Part shown: positions 33,767 to 44,882 of the stretch, piece after piece | Layout: the number at the start of each line of letters is the position of its first letter | How positions within the stretch are numbered: position 1 is the first letter of the stretch | Assembly (NCBI GenBank): GCA_014058105.1 | Contig: JACGCM010001217.1 | Coordinates: 496,001-560,000 of the forward strand | Origin: Kingdonia uniflora | Lineage: Eukaryota; Streptophyta; Magnoliopsida; Ranunculales; Circaeasteraceae | Length of the DNA stretch: 64,000 bases | Direction of reading: 5' to 3' | Notes under the pieces: generated by a model | Databases searched by the model: none | Told to the model about the DNA's origin: nothing | The model's input: only the letters and a program-made list of their open reading frames with translations | Program-made: the position numbers and the translations under genes

Positions 33767-34237
33767 TGTGATTGGATGATGTCGCCAGTCATTAAGGTTT
33801 TCAAGATGTTGTATAAAGTGTTTATCATAATTAAATATAAGTTTGTTGAATGTAACAGAAAAGATGTAAGTTAATCGGATCCTCTATAGTTGCAAATGTC
33901 GTTTTAAGACTGTTTTGGCAAATAATTTTGAAAAATTGCTTAGCTTTGAAAATGACATCAATCACTATAAGTATGATAAATAAGTATTGAGAAACAAAAA
34001 TAAGGAAGTGCAGAACCTTCTAGTTTTGTTTTGTAGGTAAAGCTGAAGAAATCTGATATCGTATAGAGTGAGTCATCATGAGTGTATGAAGGTCAGGAAA
34101 AGATATGGAAACATGAGAGAAAAATATGTTAAAAATGAGGGGAAATGTAATGATGGAAAGTCAATTTTGTTGAAAAGGTACAAGACGTCTGACAGGACCT
34201 ATCGATTCCAAAACCGAGGATGGGTCGTGCGAGGTGC

Positions 34238-34274
34238 AATAACTGTCAGCCGCTAGAGAGAGAAAGGATAAATA
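34238..34274 (+). promoter_or_regulatory. Promoter of antisense gene p3, element G
   Basis: AATAACTGTCAG (34238-34249) then GATAAATA (34267-34274), 17 bases between; the TATA box has lost its first T. Upstream AACCGAGGATGGGTCGTGCG matches F and B. Confidence 0.6.
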
Positions 34275-34276
34275 GT

Positions 34277-37200
34277 GCTTATTCATCACCAATCAAACAT
34301 TTTTCAACTTTTGAAAATTTTGAGAGCACCCAGAGAGAGAGGCAAAAAATTTGTAGGGGATTTGTCAAAGAGTTATCTGAAGGTGATCAACGGTTAAAGA
34401 AGGCGAAAGATACTGGATCACGTAGGTGGCGATACAGCAGCGTCTTGACGGAAGGATTTGGCGCTACTGCAGATTCTCATTCGGACACTGAAGGTTAGTA
34501 GAGACGTACACAGTATGTATGTTTGTGGAAATCGTAATCGTAGTATTTAAGCAAATCATAAAAAACAACTATCTAATGCAATCTATGTAATTTTGACATA
34601 TTCGCAAAATATTCTAAAGGTATATATTGTGCGTAAATGGTCGATATATATGAAATAATGATAGTTACCTTAACATGTATGTAGGTCAAGTGTGAGAGGC
34701 ATATGTGTAGATTTGGAAACCTGCCTATAGAGATTGTTGTTGAGATGGGCAGTTCGTCTATTAACGAAGTGTCAACCTTTGGACGGACGACTGAGTCTGA
34801 TAGTGAGGTAGAAGTAGGATTAGAACAATTTTCGAGTTTTCCTGGCCAATTGATATCATATCCTCCTGGTTCTGATGCCTTTCAAGAATTTTGTAAGGCT
34901 AAGGCAGCCATAGGAGGGAAGTGGGGAGGATAACCCCAGAGGACGTTTTGCAGTTTTTTGGGGTAAAGAATTATAAGGCCAGTGGTGGGTCATATTTTTG
35001 TGCGAACGCAACTCGGTGTTGCTTCTTCGATCTGAATTCTGCAGGTCGAACCTGGAATGACAATGTCATATAGGTGAAGGATAATTGCCTTCAGAGATGA
35101 TGACGAAGAACCTTTAAATCTTTGGTTTAGAACTGTAAAGCAAAGTAAGTATAGCCATGCATAGATAAAATTATTGTTATATTTGAACTGATATCTTTAA
35201 TTGATAATAAAATGTTGTGCATGGCACGTGTGAAGTCCCCATTAGAGAGGAGAGTCATTGTTGGATAAAGTGTCGGAGGAGGAGGCTGACCTCAAATTTA
35301 TGCTAGAAGGACTCGGCCTCAGTAGAAAGAAGAGGGTTGATAGTAGGTCGAAGAAGGTTCAAAAAACTCACTCAACTAGGTCGATGGCGGGTGCTGACAA
35401 ATGGAAGAAGCCAGCAACTGGCGGGGAAGGTCAAACAAATTTGGCCAAAACCCCTGGAATAGACAGTTTGGTCCATCCGGAACCCCTTACGTCGAGCCAA
35501 ATAGCACATAAATATCCAAAAAAATGAGTGTTAAAGGCTTTGCCGACATTTGGTACCATTGGAAGTGGTGAGATCGCAAAAGAGAAAAGGAGAAAGGTTG
35601 AACCTTTAGGGGAGTCAGAGGAAAGGGTCGTTGAAGGGCGACCTGCTGTGGTGGATAATCTCAAAGAGGTTGAGGAAAGGGCCAGGTTGGCGGCTCTCCA
35701 TGGAGAGGAAGACACGAACAAAATGGTAAGCTTATATTATGTGAAAGAGTTATCTAATGTTGTTCGAGCTAATCGCTAAGATTGATTTTATGTTTTGCAG
35801 GTTACTCGTTTAGTTAAAGAGATTTGGCTCGGCATTGAGGAGGAAAAATATTAGTTAAAAAAGGGGAAGATCGAGCTGGAAAAGAAACAAGCTCGGGCCA
35901 GGACTGATGCTCTGAAGGAAGCAAAGCAGCTGGATGCTCTGAAGGTTTCCCATGCCGTGGTTATTGGTCAGCTACAGGTGGAGGTGCGAACTAATCTGGA
36001 TGAGATGGTTGAGGAGCATGACAGGCTGGGGCGTCACTTGATGCTGAAGGGAAATTCTGAGGAGGAGGTGGATGTTATTAAGGCGGACACCTATGTTGAG
36101 GTGGGAGACGATAAAGAAGTGGAAGTGGTTGGGTCGTGGATGGTCTGGACAATGTCTCCCACCAGATGGTGCTTGATATCCAAGGGGATGGCACCGAACT
36201 CCCAGAGGGTGATAATGAGAAGGTAGGGTAGAGCTGTGCTCTTGTATGAATGTTTGTAAACTGTTAAATTGTGTGTATGGAAGAGACTTCTATAGATTGA
36301 CTATGCTTTTTTTCTATAAACTTTTTGTAGGCACTTAGAGAAATGAGTCTTAAAATAAAAGATCTAGAGACCGGGATTGCCAGGGAAAAAGAGATCTCTA
36401 TAGCCTTGCTGTTTGCGGAAGCGGAGCTGCAGGTTAGATCGGAATAGGAATTTTGACTTGTATGTTATATCGAAATTAAGTCATCAAGTAAATAGGATGT
36501 AGATGTAGATGTAGATGTAGATTGAAAATTCTTCTATCAGTTGTAGGCAAATAACACTAATATAGTGCATAGAAAAATAAATCCAATGTTCTTTATATAA
36601 AGTAGCATAGCGAAAATTATGTACATTAGATTTCGCAATATACCACATGGAGCGTTTATCTGATAGTGTACCCCGATGAAATAGGAGTCCAAAAGTATTT
36701 GCGCATCGCAGATGTTAGAAATTATAATTTAGAATTGTAACATATATATATATATATATATGCATATTAATGGTATCCTGAATCGAACTGCATTAAAATC
36801 TTTATCTTATCCAGGTCGAATTAGATTCAGCTCGTTCGCGTGAGGACGATGTACTCGAATGTAATCTGGAATTTGCAGAGGAGTTGGATAGGATGAGGGA
36901 GGCGAATGAAAATAGAGAGGATCAATACATAATAGTTCATTTTAAACTTGTAGAGGTAACCCAGGCTATTTCTGACCTTAATCATAAGGTCGAAAAGAAA
37001 GATGCCAAAATATGTAAGGGGTAAAAGAGCTAGTAGAGATGACAGAGCATGCCGCGAAACTTCAAAGTCGGGTTGACGCGCTGATGGTCAAGTGTAAGTC
37101 AGTTGAAATGGCTCAATATCGTATTCAGGCGTTAGAAAGATCGGAGGGACAATTTCGATCTGATCTTCAGAATTGAAGAAATGAGCTGGAGTGACTGAAA

Positions 37201-38203
37201 CAAAACCTCATTAAAAAAGACAATGAGCTGGAGCGACTGAAAGAAAACCTATCTACTTTGGAAGCCGCAGCTGAACACTTGTATATAACTCTACCTACCA
37301 AGGATATGGAGTTCTGGGAAATACAACGAAGGTGTAACGATTTAACTGAGAGGGTGGCACGACTGAAGACCGAACTGGCGCCAGCTATCGCGAGTGCCAA
37401 GATGGCCGAGACTAGAGAGCGCTCAGGGGGAAGTAGAAATGAGGTTAAGACTCCTTTAGTTAGAGGGGATGTAGTTAGTCTCTCAGGTCAAATTAAAGAG
37501 CTAGAGAATGATGTGTCTCGTATTCAGGGGAATGTTCAGAGAGGAAATGTAAACTTAAGGGAATGCCAGCAGAAGTTGGATGCTGCTCTTATCAGAGAGA
37601 AGGTCTTAGAAGGGGAAATCAAGGCAAAGGAAATGTTGATAAAGAGGAAAGAAGAATTATTAAAGGAAATTCGGGCTAGGGAAGAATTGAGTGCAAAGAC
37701 TTTGTGCCCAAGTAGTGGATCTAGGGGCCCTGAACCTGGCTGAATCAGCTAAATATATTAAAAAATTAGAAGAGAATACAGTTCATGTTGCTCGGGTCGA
37801 TAGGGAAATGGCTCAATAGAAGTATATGTATGTTAGATTATAGTCACGTCTCGAGAAGGTGAGGGCAAAATTTGCAGCGATGGTCATACTTGATGGATCA
37901 CGCTCAGACCTGTTAAAGTCGATTATTGCGTATTTTGTAGAGGAAGTAAAAAGACATGAGTCATAACAAGATACCTTTTTCAAAAGTCCGTTGGATAAGG
38001 GATGCATTTGTGGAGTTAATACAGATCGAGGGAACTGTCTGGCCTCCAAGGAAACCAATTTAGGTCCTCGACCTGCTGATCTGATAGAGAGGGGCAGAAT
38101 TATTGTAATTCATAAATTAAATGTCCGACCTCTTGATATAGGGGGAAGCACGGTTGACGCTTCATCAGCAGAAAAAATTCCTTGTAATGTGAATTTGACC
38201 TGA
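34277..38203 (+). pseudogene. Antisense gene p3 of element G, six exons, broken
   Basis: Exons by comparison and splice signals: about 34277-34495 (donor GTTAGT), about 34685-35144 (GTAAGT), about 35228-35725 (GTAAGC), 35801-36222 (GTAGGG), 36331-36432 (GTTAGA) and 36814-38203. Acceptors include TTTTGCAG (35800), TTTTTGTAG (36330) and TTATCCAG (36813); the acceptor before exon 3 is damaged. Encoded: Ser/Glu-rich front, KNYKASGGSYF, LGLSRKKRVDSR, long coiled coils (37258-37700, such as EKVLEGEIKAKEMLIKRKEE), YFVEEVKRHES and DKGCICGVNTDRGNC. A (TA)11 run lies in intron 5 (36741-36762). About 700 aa if restored; function unknown. Confidence 0.65.
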
Positions 38204-38229
38204 AAAATAAATAATATTTGTCGCAGACA

Positions 38230-38900
38230 CATTAAATTAGATGAAAGCTTGTATGACATTTGCCTTATCTTATGTCTGGTGGGGTCTTTGATATAAAACA
38301 AGCTTTTACATTTGTTTTAATCGTAGAAATGGGTTGAGTTAAACCAAGTTGAAACTTGATTAAACTATAAAAATGTTGTAGACATATTGAAAGAGATGAA
38401 GGCTAGTATTACCTTTGCCTTATCTTATGCCTATGAGAGTCGTTGATATGAAACAAGTTTCTACACTTGCTACACTCACCGAAATTTAGTAGAGTCAACC
38501 GAACCAAGTGTTATCCTTGATCTAGCCGTTATAAATTACCCATTCAAGTTGAAGTAGATGAAGGCTAGTATTATCTTTGCCCAATCAGATGTTTGGTAGA
38601 GTCTTTGATATTAACAAGTTTCTACACTTGCTACAATCACAGTAATTTAGTAGAGTCAGCCAAATTAAATAATATCCTTGATCCAGCCATTATAAATAAC
38701 CCAAACAAATTGAAATAGTGGCTAGTATTATTTATGCCCTATCTGCTATTTGGTAGAGTCTTTGATATGAAACAAGTTTCTACACTTGCTACAATCACAA
38801 AGATTGAGTAGAGTCAGCCAAATCAAGTGATATCCTTGATCCAACTGGAATAAGATCGATTGTAAGCAAGTATTATCTATGCTTTAATCTTTAGAATGTG
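38230..38900 (+). repeat. Tandem repeat of about 155-163 bp between pol and p3, element G
   Basis: GATGAAGGCTAGTATTA-type anchors recur at about 38241, 38394, 38557, 38719 and 38862, with TAGAGTCAGCCAAA inside each unit. The unit is related to that of B and F and has the same position, between convergent genes. Confidence 0.85.
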
Positions 38901-39059
38901 GTTGAATCTATGTAAGTAGAGAGATGTTGTGAAAAACTTGGAAGTTTCATTGATAAGTTCATAATTTACATTGGATGGAGATGAAAATCTCATTTTTGGA
39001 ATTGAAAAAAAAAATTAACCAAAGGGAAGAAAAGAAATGGAGTAATAAGATGCTTAACG

Positions 39060-40270
39060 ATAGTACCGTTTCAGTCACCTAGTATTCTAAGGATTTAAAA
39101 TGGGGGTTCCCTCTTCTGTCATGTGATAATATAATCACAGGTCTGAGAGATTTGTGATAATGAACGAACCCTCCCAATTGTCGACTAATTTTTTAGCGTG
39201 AGGCTTTTTGTGATGTTGAGAAATTTTTCTGAGGATGAGATCTTTTATTTGGAAGGTACGGCTTCTGACTCGGTTATTGAACGATCTGGTAAGCATATGA
39301 TGATATAGGTTAGCGATGACGTGTTCCCTAGAATTATCTATCATATCGAGGGTACAAGCCAACTTGAACTCATTTTCCTCGTCAGTTAGCTCGTGATCAC
39401 GAACTGGATGATGATATTTAGAAGGAATAACGGCCTCAGTGTTATAAGCTATGAGGAATGGGGTATACCCGGTTGATTGTCGAGGAGTGGTACGATATGA
39501 CCATAGTACATGAGGCAGCTCGCGAACCCAATTCCCTTTTTTCTATGAGTGAAGTCGTTTATTGAGTCCATCTACAATAGTTTTGTTGGTAATTTCGGCT
39601 TGGCCATTGCCTTGAGGATAGTAAGGATTTGATGGTGAGTGGATGATATTGTGGAGGTTTAAAAAGGTCATGACTTTATCTCCCACAAATTGGGGCTTGT
39701 TATCGATACTAATTAGGTAAGAGCACCCAAACCGAGTAATTATGTGGTTCCAGATAAAAGAGATGACCTCTTCTTCACTGGTTTGACATAGTGGAACTGC
39801 TTCTACCTATTTTGTTAAATAATTAGTAGCTACGAGTAGGTGACGGTGGTTACCTAGAGAGTTAGGGAACTCACCGACGAGATCTAGTACCCATCTTTTA
39901 AATGGCCAGTAGACCTTACTTGCATGGAGTTCGAGTGTAGGGGCGGATATCATATGTCCATATCTTTGGCAGGTGTCACATCTATGGGAGTACTCCTCTG
40001 CTTGCTTGTGCATGCCAGGCCAGAATACTCCTTGAGTGATAGCTCTATTTGCTAATGATCTACCTGCGGCATGGGAGCCACAAGTTCCTTTGTGTAATTC
40101 ACAGAGTAGTTCATCTGCTTTTAATTTGAAGAGGCACTTGAGGTAAAGCCCAATGACGAAAAGATGGTATAGCACACCGTTTTGATTAGTGTAGCGCTTC
40201 GAGTTGTTGATAAGCTATCGGCGCTCTTTTGGATCTGCTGGGAGTGATCCGTTGCAATTATTGTCGACTT
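39060..40270 (-). pseudogene. pol: Integrase of element G, catalytic residues present but with stops
   Basis: The zinc domain has HKGTCGSHAAGRSLA and HRCDTCQRYG (40090-39970), then WPFKRWVLDLVGEF with the first Asp, SIDNKPQF with the second, and [14 protein letters not shown] with Glu; all three acidic residues are kept. ELPHVLWSYRTTPRQSTGYT and NTEAVIPS (39500-39420) follow, and the C-terminal FNNRVRSRTFQIKDLIL and NWEGSFII close it near 39140. Stops such as TK-stop-VEA (TGG to TAG, about 39808) break it. It would insert cDNA into the genome. Confidence 0.83.
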
Positions 40271-40274
40271 CGAG

Positions 40275-42330
40275 GTAGGCTAATAAAGGCTTTCACCAAT
40301 CGTCGTCTCCCCTTTTATCGCCCCAGTGATGATCGTGCATACAGAAATACGATCAATGCTGGGGGTTGAAATGATTTCGATCTGAAGATATCGATCTTCT
40401 GTACCCAAGACCCCGGCTAGATATGCTAAGGAATTGGCGTGTCTGTTTTTACCTCGAGGAAGATAATCGAGAGTTGCTTTCGCGAACATACTCATCCTAT
40501 CTGCAACGAGGGCTGTGTATTCGATCATCTTCCCATTCTTTTATGTATTACTATGAGAAGTGGTGGATGATGAGTAATGAGTTTGCGTAAACTGAGAGTT
40601 CGGGGACATCAAGTTCAAAAGCGAGGTCAAGTCCATCAATGAGAGCTTCGTACTCTGTAACCTTATTTGAGGCCTCAAAATCCAGGCAGATTGATTTCTA
40701 AATTCTATCATTGGAAGGCTTTATCAAAACGATCCTGATTCCTGAACCTGCGGGTATTGCTGATCCATCTATGAGAAGCCACCACCCTGATGAAATGATC
40801 CATTCAGTTCGTTCGTCGAATTGGTTTGGGGTGGATCCTCGGGTATTTCTTTTGTAAGGTCAGGATCGTGCTCCTCCCACTCGGGATCTTCCACTGGAAA
40901 ATTTGAAAGAAAATCAGCAATGGCCCAACCTTTCTCAAAATGATGTTGTTCAAACTTGATATCATGTTCCACCAAACTGACTAACCACTGTTGTACTCTT
41001 CTTAATTTCTCTTTCTTGGACAAAACTTCCTGAAGTGGATAATTTGTCATGACTTTGATTGAATGAGCTCGGAAGCAGTGCTTAAGTTTTTGTGTAGTGT
41101 AAACAAGGGTGAAAAGAAGTTTATCAATTTTAAAGTACATTGTTTCTGCTGGTGTAAGGGTCTTGCTGATGAAGAAGACTGGTTTCTCTATTTTCCCTTC
41201 TAGGCGAATAAGAACCGAGCTGAGTAAAGTATCTGTGACTGCTAGATAGATAATCAGCTTCTCATTATCTACTGGGGTGCTCATTATAGGAGACCTCCAC
41301 AAATAGGTTTTGAAATCCTGAAAAGTTGCTTCGCATTCTGATATCCAATTGACTTTTGCATTTGGCTTAACCTTTCCTTGTTTGGTACATCTGTGGAGTA
41401 ATAGGAATAGCCAATGGCAGCGGTCTGAAGATTTAGAAATGAAATGGCTGATAGGAGCAATCTTGCCAGTAAGTTTCTGAACGTCTTTTGCTATTTTTAG
41501 AGAAGGCATATCGAGGAGAGCCTGAATCTGATCTGGATCGGCCTCAATCCCTTTCTTGCTGATGAGGTGGCCTAGAAAGCAGCCAGAATGTACCCCAAAT
41601 TAACATTTATCAGGGTTGAGACGCATCCTGTAAGATCGAAGGATGTTGAATATAGTGTTGAGATCTGAGATGTGATTGGCTGACTGTACGCTTTTGTTTA
41701 AGAGATCATCGATGTAGACTTCAACGACTTTCCCTAGGTGTGCTTTGAACGTAGTAGTCATCAATCATTGATATGTGGCAACCGCATTTTTGAGTCCGAA
41801 GGGTATGACTTTGTAATAATACAGACCTCTCTCAGTGAAGAAAGTTGTCTTCTCTTTATCTTCTTCCAAAAGTGGAATTTGATTATACCCCGAAGCAGCG
41901 TCCATCATAGAAAGGAGGTCATGGCCTAGTGTAGAATCGAGGATCTGATAAATGTTGGGAAGAGGGAAACTGTCCTTTGGGGTGTGTTTGTTCAGATCTG
42001 TGAAATCTACGCAAACTTAAACATTTCCGTTCTTCTTTAGGACAGCAACAATCTTGGATATCCAGTTTGGATACTTGGCTTCTCGAATGAATCCTACTTT
42101 GATTAATTTCTCGATCTCGGTGTTAACTTCATCTCAAAGACGAGGTAAAAGTCGTCGTTGTTTCTGCTTGACCACAGCAGCATTGATATTGATAGCTAAT
42201 TTATGACAGGCCATGGTTGGATCGACCCTAGGCATTTCTTCGAAAGACCATGCAAAAATGTCTCGATTGAGTTGTAAGAACTGAATGAGAGCATCTTTTT
42301 TAAGTTGAACTAGCCTAGTACCGATGAAAG
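40275..42330 (-). pseudogene. pol: Reverse transcriptase, RNase H and second RNase H of element G
   Basis: RT from about 42330: VKQKQRRLLPR, FIREAKYPNWISKIV, KDSFPLPNIYQILDS, SMMDAASGYNQI and polymerase box YIDDLLNKS (about 41710). An unbroken 246-codon stretch (41509-40769) covers RT thumb, connection and first RNase H (CEATFQDFKTYL, FISKTLTPAETMYFKIDKLL) up to the tether FPVEDPEWEEHDPD. The second RNase H (about 40860-40440) has shifted frames; DYLPRGKNRHANSLAYLAG is its tail. The double RNase H supports Tat lineage. It copies RNA into DNA in cytoplasmic particles. Confidence 0.85.
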
Positions 42331-42459
42331 TACCTCAATTAGGTCCATCAATGTTAATATATTTTGTGGGCTCCTCTGTAGATAGTTGATCGTTGATGTG
42401 ATCAATTTTCTGTAATTGATATGCGGTAAATCTATATAAAGTATCTAGGATGGTAGAGA

Positions 42460-42805
42460 CAGTTTTTTCACAAGCTCAAGAGAGCTTCTGACTACCTCTG
42501 ATCTCATAAATACTATTCTTGATAATAGGTAGAAGCGATTGCTTCCATATTGTGTATCCAGCAGCGGCCCATAATCCCGAGATAACGAGAATTGGCATTA
42601 ATAACATAAAAATAACGTCGATGGTGGCTGGTCCTGCGGTAATTGGTAAGATGATCTTGCCTACTCGTTCTTCCCTAGAACTGTTGAATCCACTAATATC
42701 GGTGTCGCTCTGAATAACTTGGTCGTCCAGACCCATCTGATCGATCGTACTCTGAAAAAGAATCTCAATATTGCTTCCAGTATCGATCATCATTGTGTGC
42801 ATGAA
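42460..42805 (-). pseudogene. pol: Aspartic protease of element G
   Basis: MHTMMIDTGSNIEILFQS (42802-42749) keeps Asp-Thr-Gly-Ser; then MGLDDQVIQSDTDISGFNSS and GKIILPITAGPATIDVIF. The frame stays open to 42476, but its tail shifts relative to B. Nearly intact. Confidence 0.75.
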
Positions 42806-43249
42806 AAATTTCTTAATCTTGAGTATTATGACTAATGCATCATGATGTGGAAACTTGACATGGCTAGTATCGCAATCTTCAAAGGAAATCCCGAGTCAGC
42901 TATCGCTTGACTCAGGAAGAAACTTGACTTATTTATCCTGAGGTGCGAGATCGCAGTATTCCGATAATCTTCTACGTTTTGACATGTTGGAGTTGGTGAT
43001 TTGGTTGATTTCGATCATGCTGCTATGGTGCATATGGTAAAGATGCTTCTTCTCAGCTTGATCATTGACCTGAATAACTTCAAGCTATTTCTTATAGGTT
43101 CCATCTTTATATGACTTCAGATCGACAATATATTCGAACATCCGTCCCTCTTTAAAAATGTACTCAAGCATCCGTTGTAGAGCATATAAATTATCAGTAG
43201 TATGATGATTTACCTTATGATGCTGGCAATATTGTCGACTATTAATATG

Positions 43250-44673
43250 TTCCAGTGGTTGAGAGACACGGTAGAGTAGATCCTTCAACAGTAGTAGAAA
43301 AATTGAGGAGATTCGGGTATTCAGTTTTGGGAGGAAGGGTATGTTTGGTGGACTGCCTTTCTATGGGTAACCTGTATTTCCCTAGGTGCGCTTCAGATCT
43401 CCTTGTTCCTCCTTGGGCTCGCTGATTTGATCTATAGATGGCCCCTTGGTGGAGAGGACGGATTTAGTAGATTTTTATCGCTCCGACATCATCCTCTCCA
43501 AGTCGACGTAACTGCTAACTTTGGTGATCATCTTCTCTAAGGTCGCAGGTTTGTTAAGAAAGATATTTTTTGGCCTTGCAGTCAAGCCGGAGAGTATTGG
43601 TGAAAGCAGTAACAGTTATTTTATGATTGTGGTTATCCACTTTTCTCGCGAGCTCTAAGAACTTCTTCGAGAAATCTTCGAGCTTCTTTCCATGCGACTG
43701 CTTAAGACCGATAAGAGAATACAAGTTCTCCTTTTTGTCTCTGTTATGAACATATGTTTTGATTAACTGCTTTTGTAGCTGGTCGAATGTGTAGATGGAG
43801 TCTTCAGGGAGATAATGGAACCATCGCAGTAGTTCCTCCTGTAGACTTGTGGCGAATAGACGGTAGAAAATGTGGTTAAGATTGGAGTACAACCCCAATG
43901 AATCACGGTACTGCTGAATGTGTTCCTTTGGGTCAGTACCTTTCTATTTGCGAATTTTGGGAGTATGGAAACCTTCCGGAATCTCCATATCAAATAGTTC
44001 CTTGGCAATCAAACTTCCTTGTAACTTTGTGACATAGCCTATAATACCCAAAACTTGTGCTTCAATCAACTCCTTAATCCATTGGTGCATATGCTCTTTT
44101 GTGACGTAATGGCGTGTTGGTTGGATCGCTGGATGAATTTGTTGTGGATGATGAGTTCTCGTACCTTCACTCAGGCAATCTCGTGCTAGAACTTGATGTA
44201 GAGGTCGCTGGTTTTCCTCCTGTCGAATGAAAATTCGATGACCTCAACTGACTTTGGATTGAACTCCCCCCCCCCAAATGGATGGAGGGCTGCAATTCAT
44301 GTTGTAGATTCCAGAAAATAGCTTTGCTAGTGAATCCCCGAGTCCCCAATCTTTCCCATGCACAAATATGGGAGGTCTTTGGAAGCTGATCGTGACCTCT
44401 GGCTGGAGGTGCATATTGAGTACTATGTAGAGCCTCGAGGGCAGTTTGCATTATTCTCATCTGATCTTTGTGCCATTTGAGCGCTATCAAACGATCTTAT
44501 CATCCTGGCTCGAGCACTTTTTCAAAGAGCTCCCGATTTTTTGTTAACTGAAGTTCAAGTTTAGCATGTTTCTCTGTTTCGGCGTTGAGATTCGCCCGTA
44601 ACTCTGTGAGCTGCCCCGGCTCCATGGAAACTTTGAGCTAAGTTTATGCTTCCGGTCGTCTAGAAGTAACCAT
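43250..44673 (-). pseudogene. gag: gag of element G, broken
   Basis: Start ATG at 44673 (MVTSRRPEA), 53 bases past the primer site. N-terminal coiled region LRANLNAETEKHAKLELQL, linker with HKDQMRIMQTALEALHST, then the capsid-like core 43898-43554 (MGLYSNLNHIFYRLFATSLQ, FDQLQKQLIKTYVH, LKQSHGKKLEDFS, NTLRLDCKAKK). Stops near 44640 and 44510 and several frame changes. A C8-10 run (about 44266-44275) sits where a frame is lost. Confidence 0.8.
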
Positions 44674-44725
44674 GATTGAAAGTTGTAGTGAAAGACTGCC
44701 TTAGGATATAGTGGAAATGCAATCT

Positions 44726-44743
44726 TTCCCACAGACAACGCCA
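44726..44743 (-). other. Primer-binding site of element G
   Basis: TGGCGTTGTCTGTGGGAA on the minus strand, two bases after the LTR end. Confidence 0.77.
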
Positions 44744-44745
44744 AA

Positions 44746-44882
44746 TATAATGGCCAAATTTCGTAAGCTCAAAATGGCTTGGAATTTGCTATCACACCCA
44801 TGATCCTGTAAAGATATTCTAATGGAGAATAAGAAATGAAACATGTGATTTTAGCGTAAAAAACCTCTGAATAGGTAAAAAA
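44746..44882 (-). repeat. 5' LTR of element G, only the last 137 bp left
   Basis: Aligns with 31311-31447 of the 3' LTR (12 differences counted by eye), then stops at GGTAAAAAA, where p3 coding sequence of F begins (GAGAAGGGTAAACC). The missing 440 bp contained the TATA box, so G lacks a 5' promoter. Confidence 0.87.

Larger units (their letters stand above)
31311..44882 (-). mobile_element. Element G: most complete Tat-like Ty3/gypsy retrotransposon of the window
   Basis: On the minus strand: truncated 5' LTR (44882-44746), primer site, gag (44673), protease, RT, RNase H, second RNase H, integrase (to about 39060), tandem repeat (38900-38230); then antisense p3, p2, p1, purine tract (31899-31887) and full 3' LTR (31886-31311). 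It lies inside p3 of element F. Over the 137 bases where both LTRs survive I count 12 differences, so it is not recent. Confidence 0.9.
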
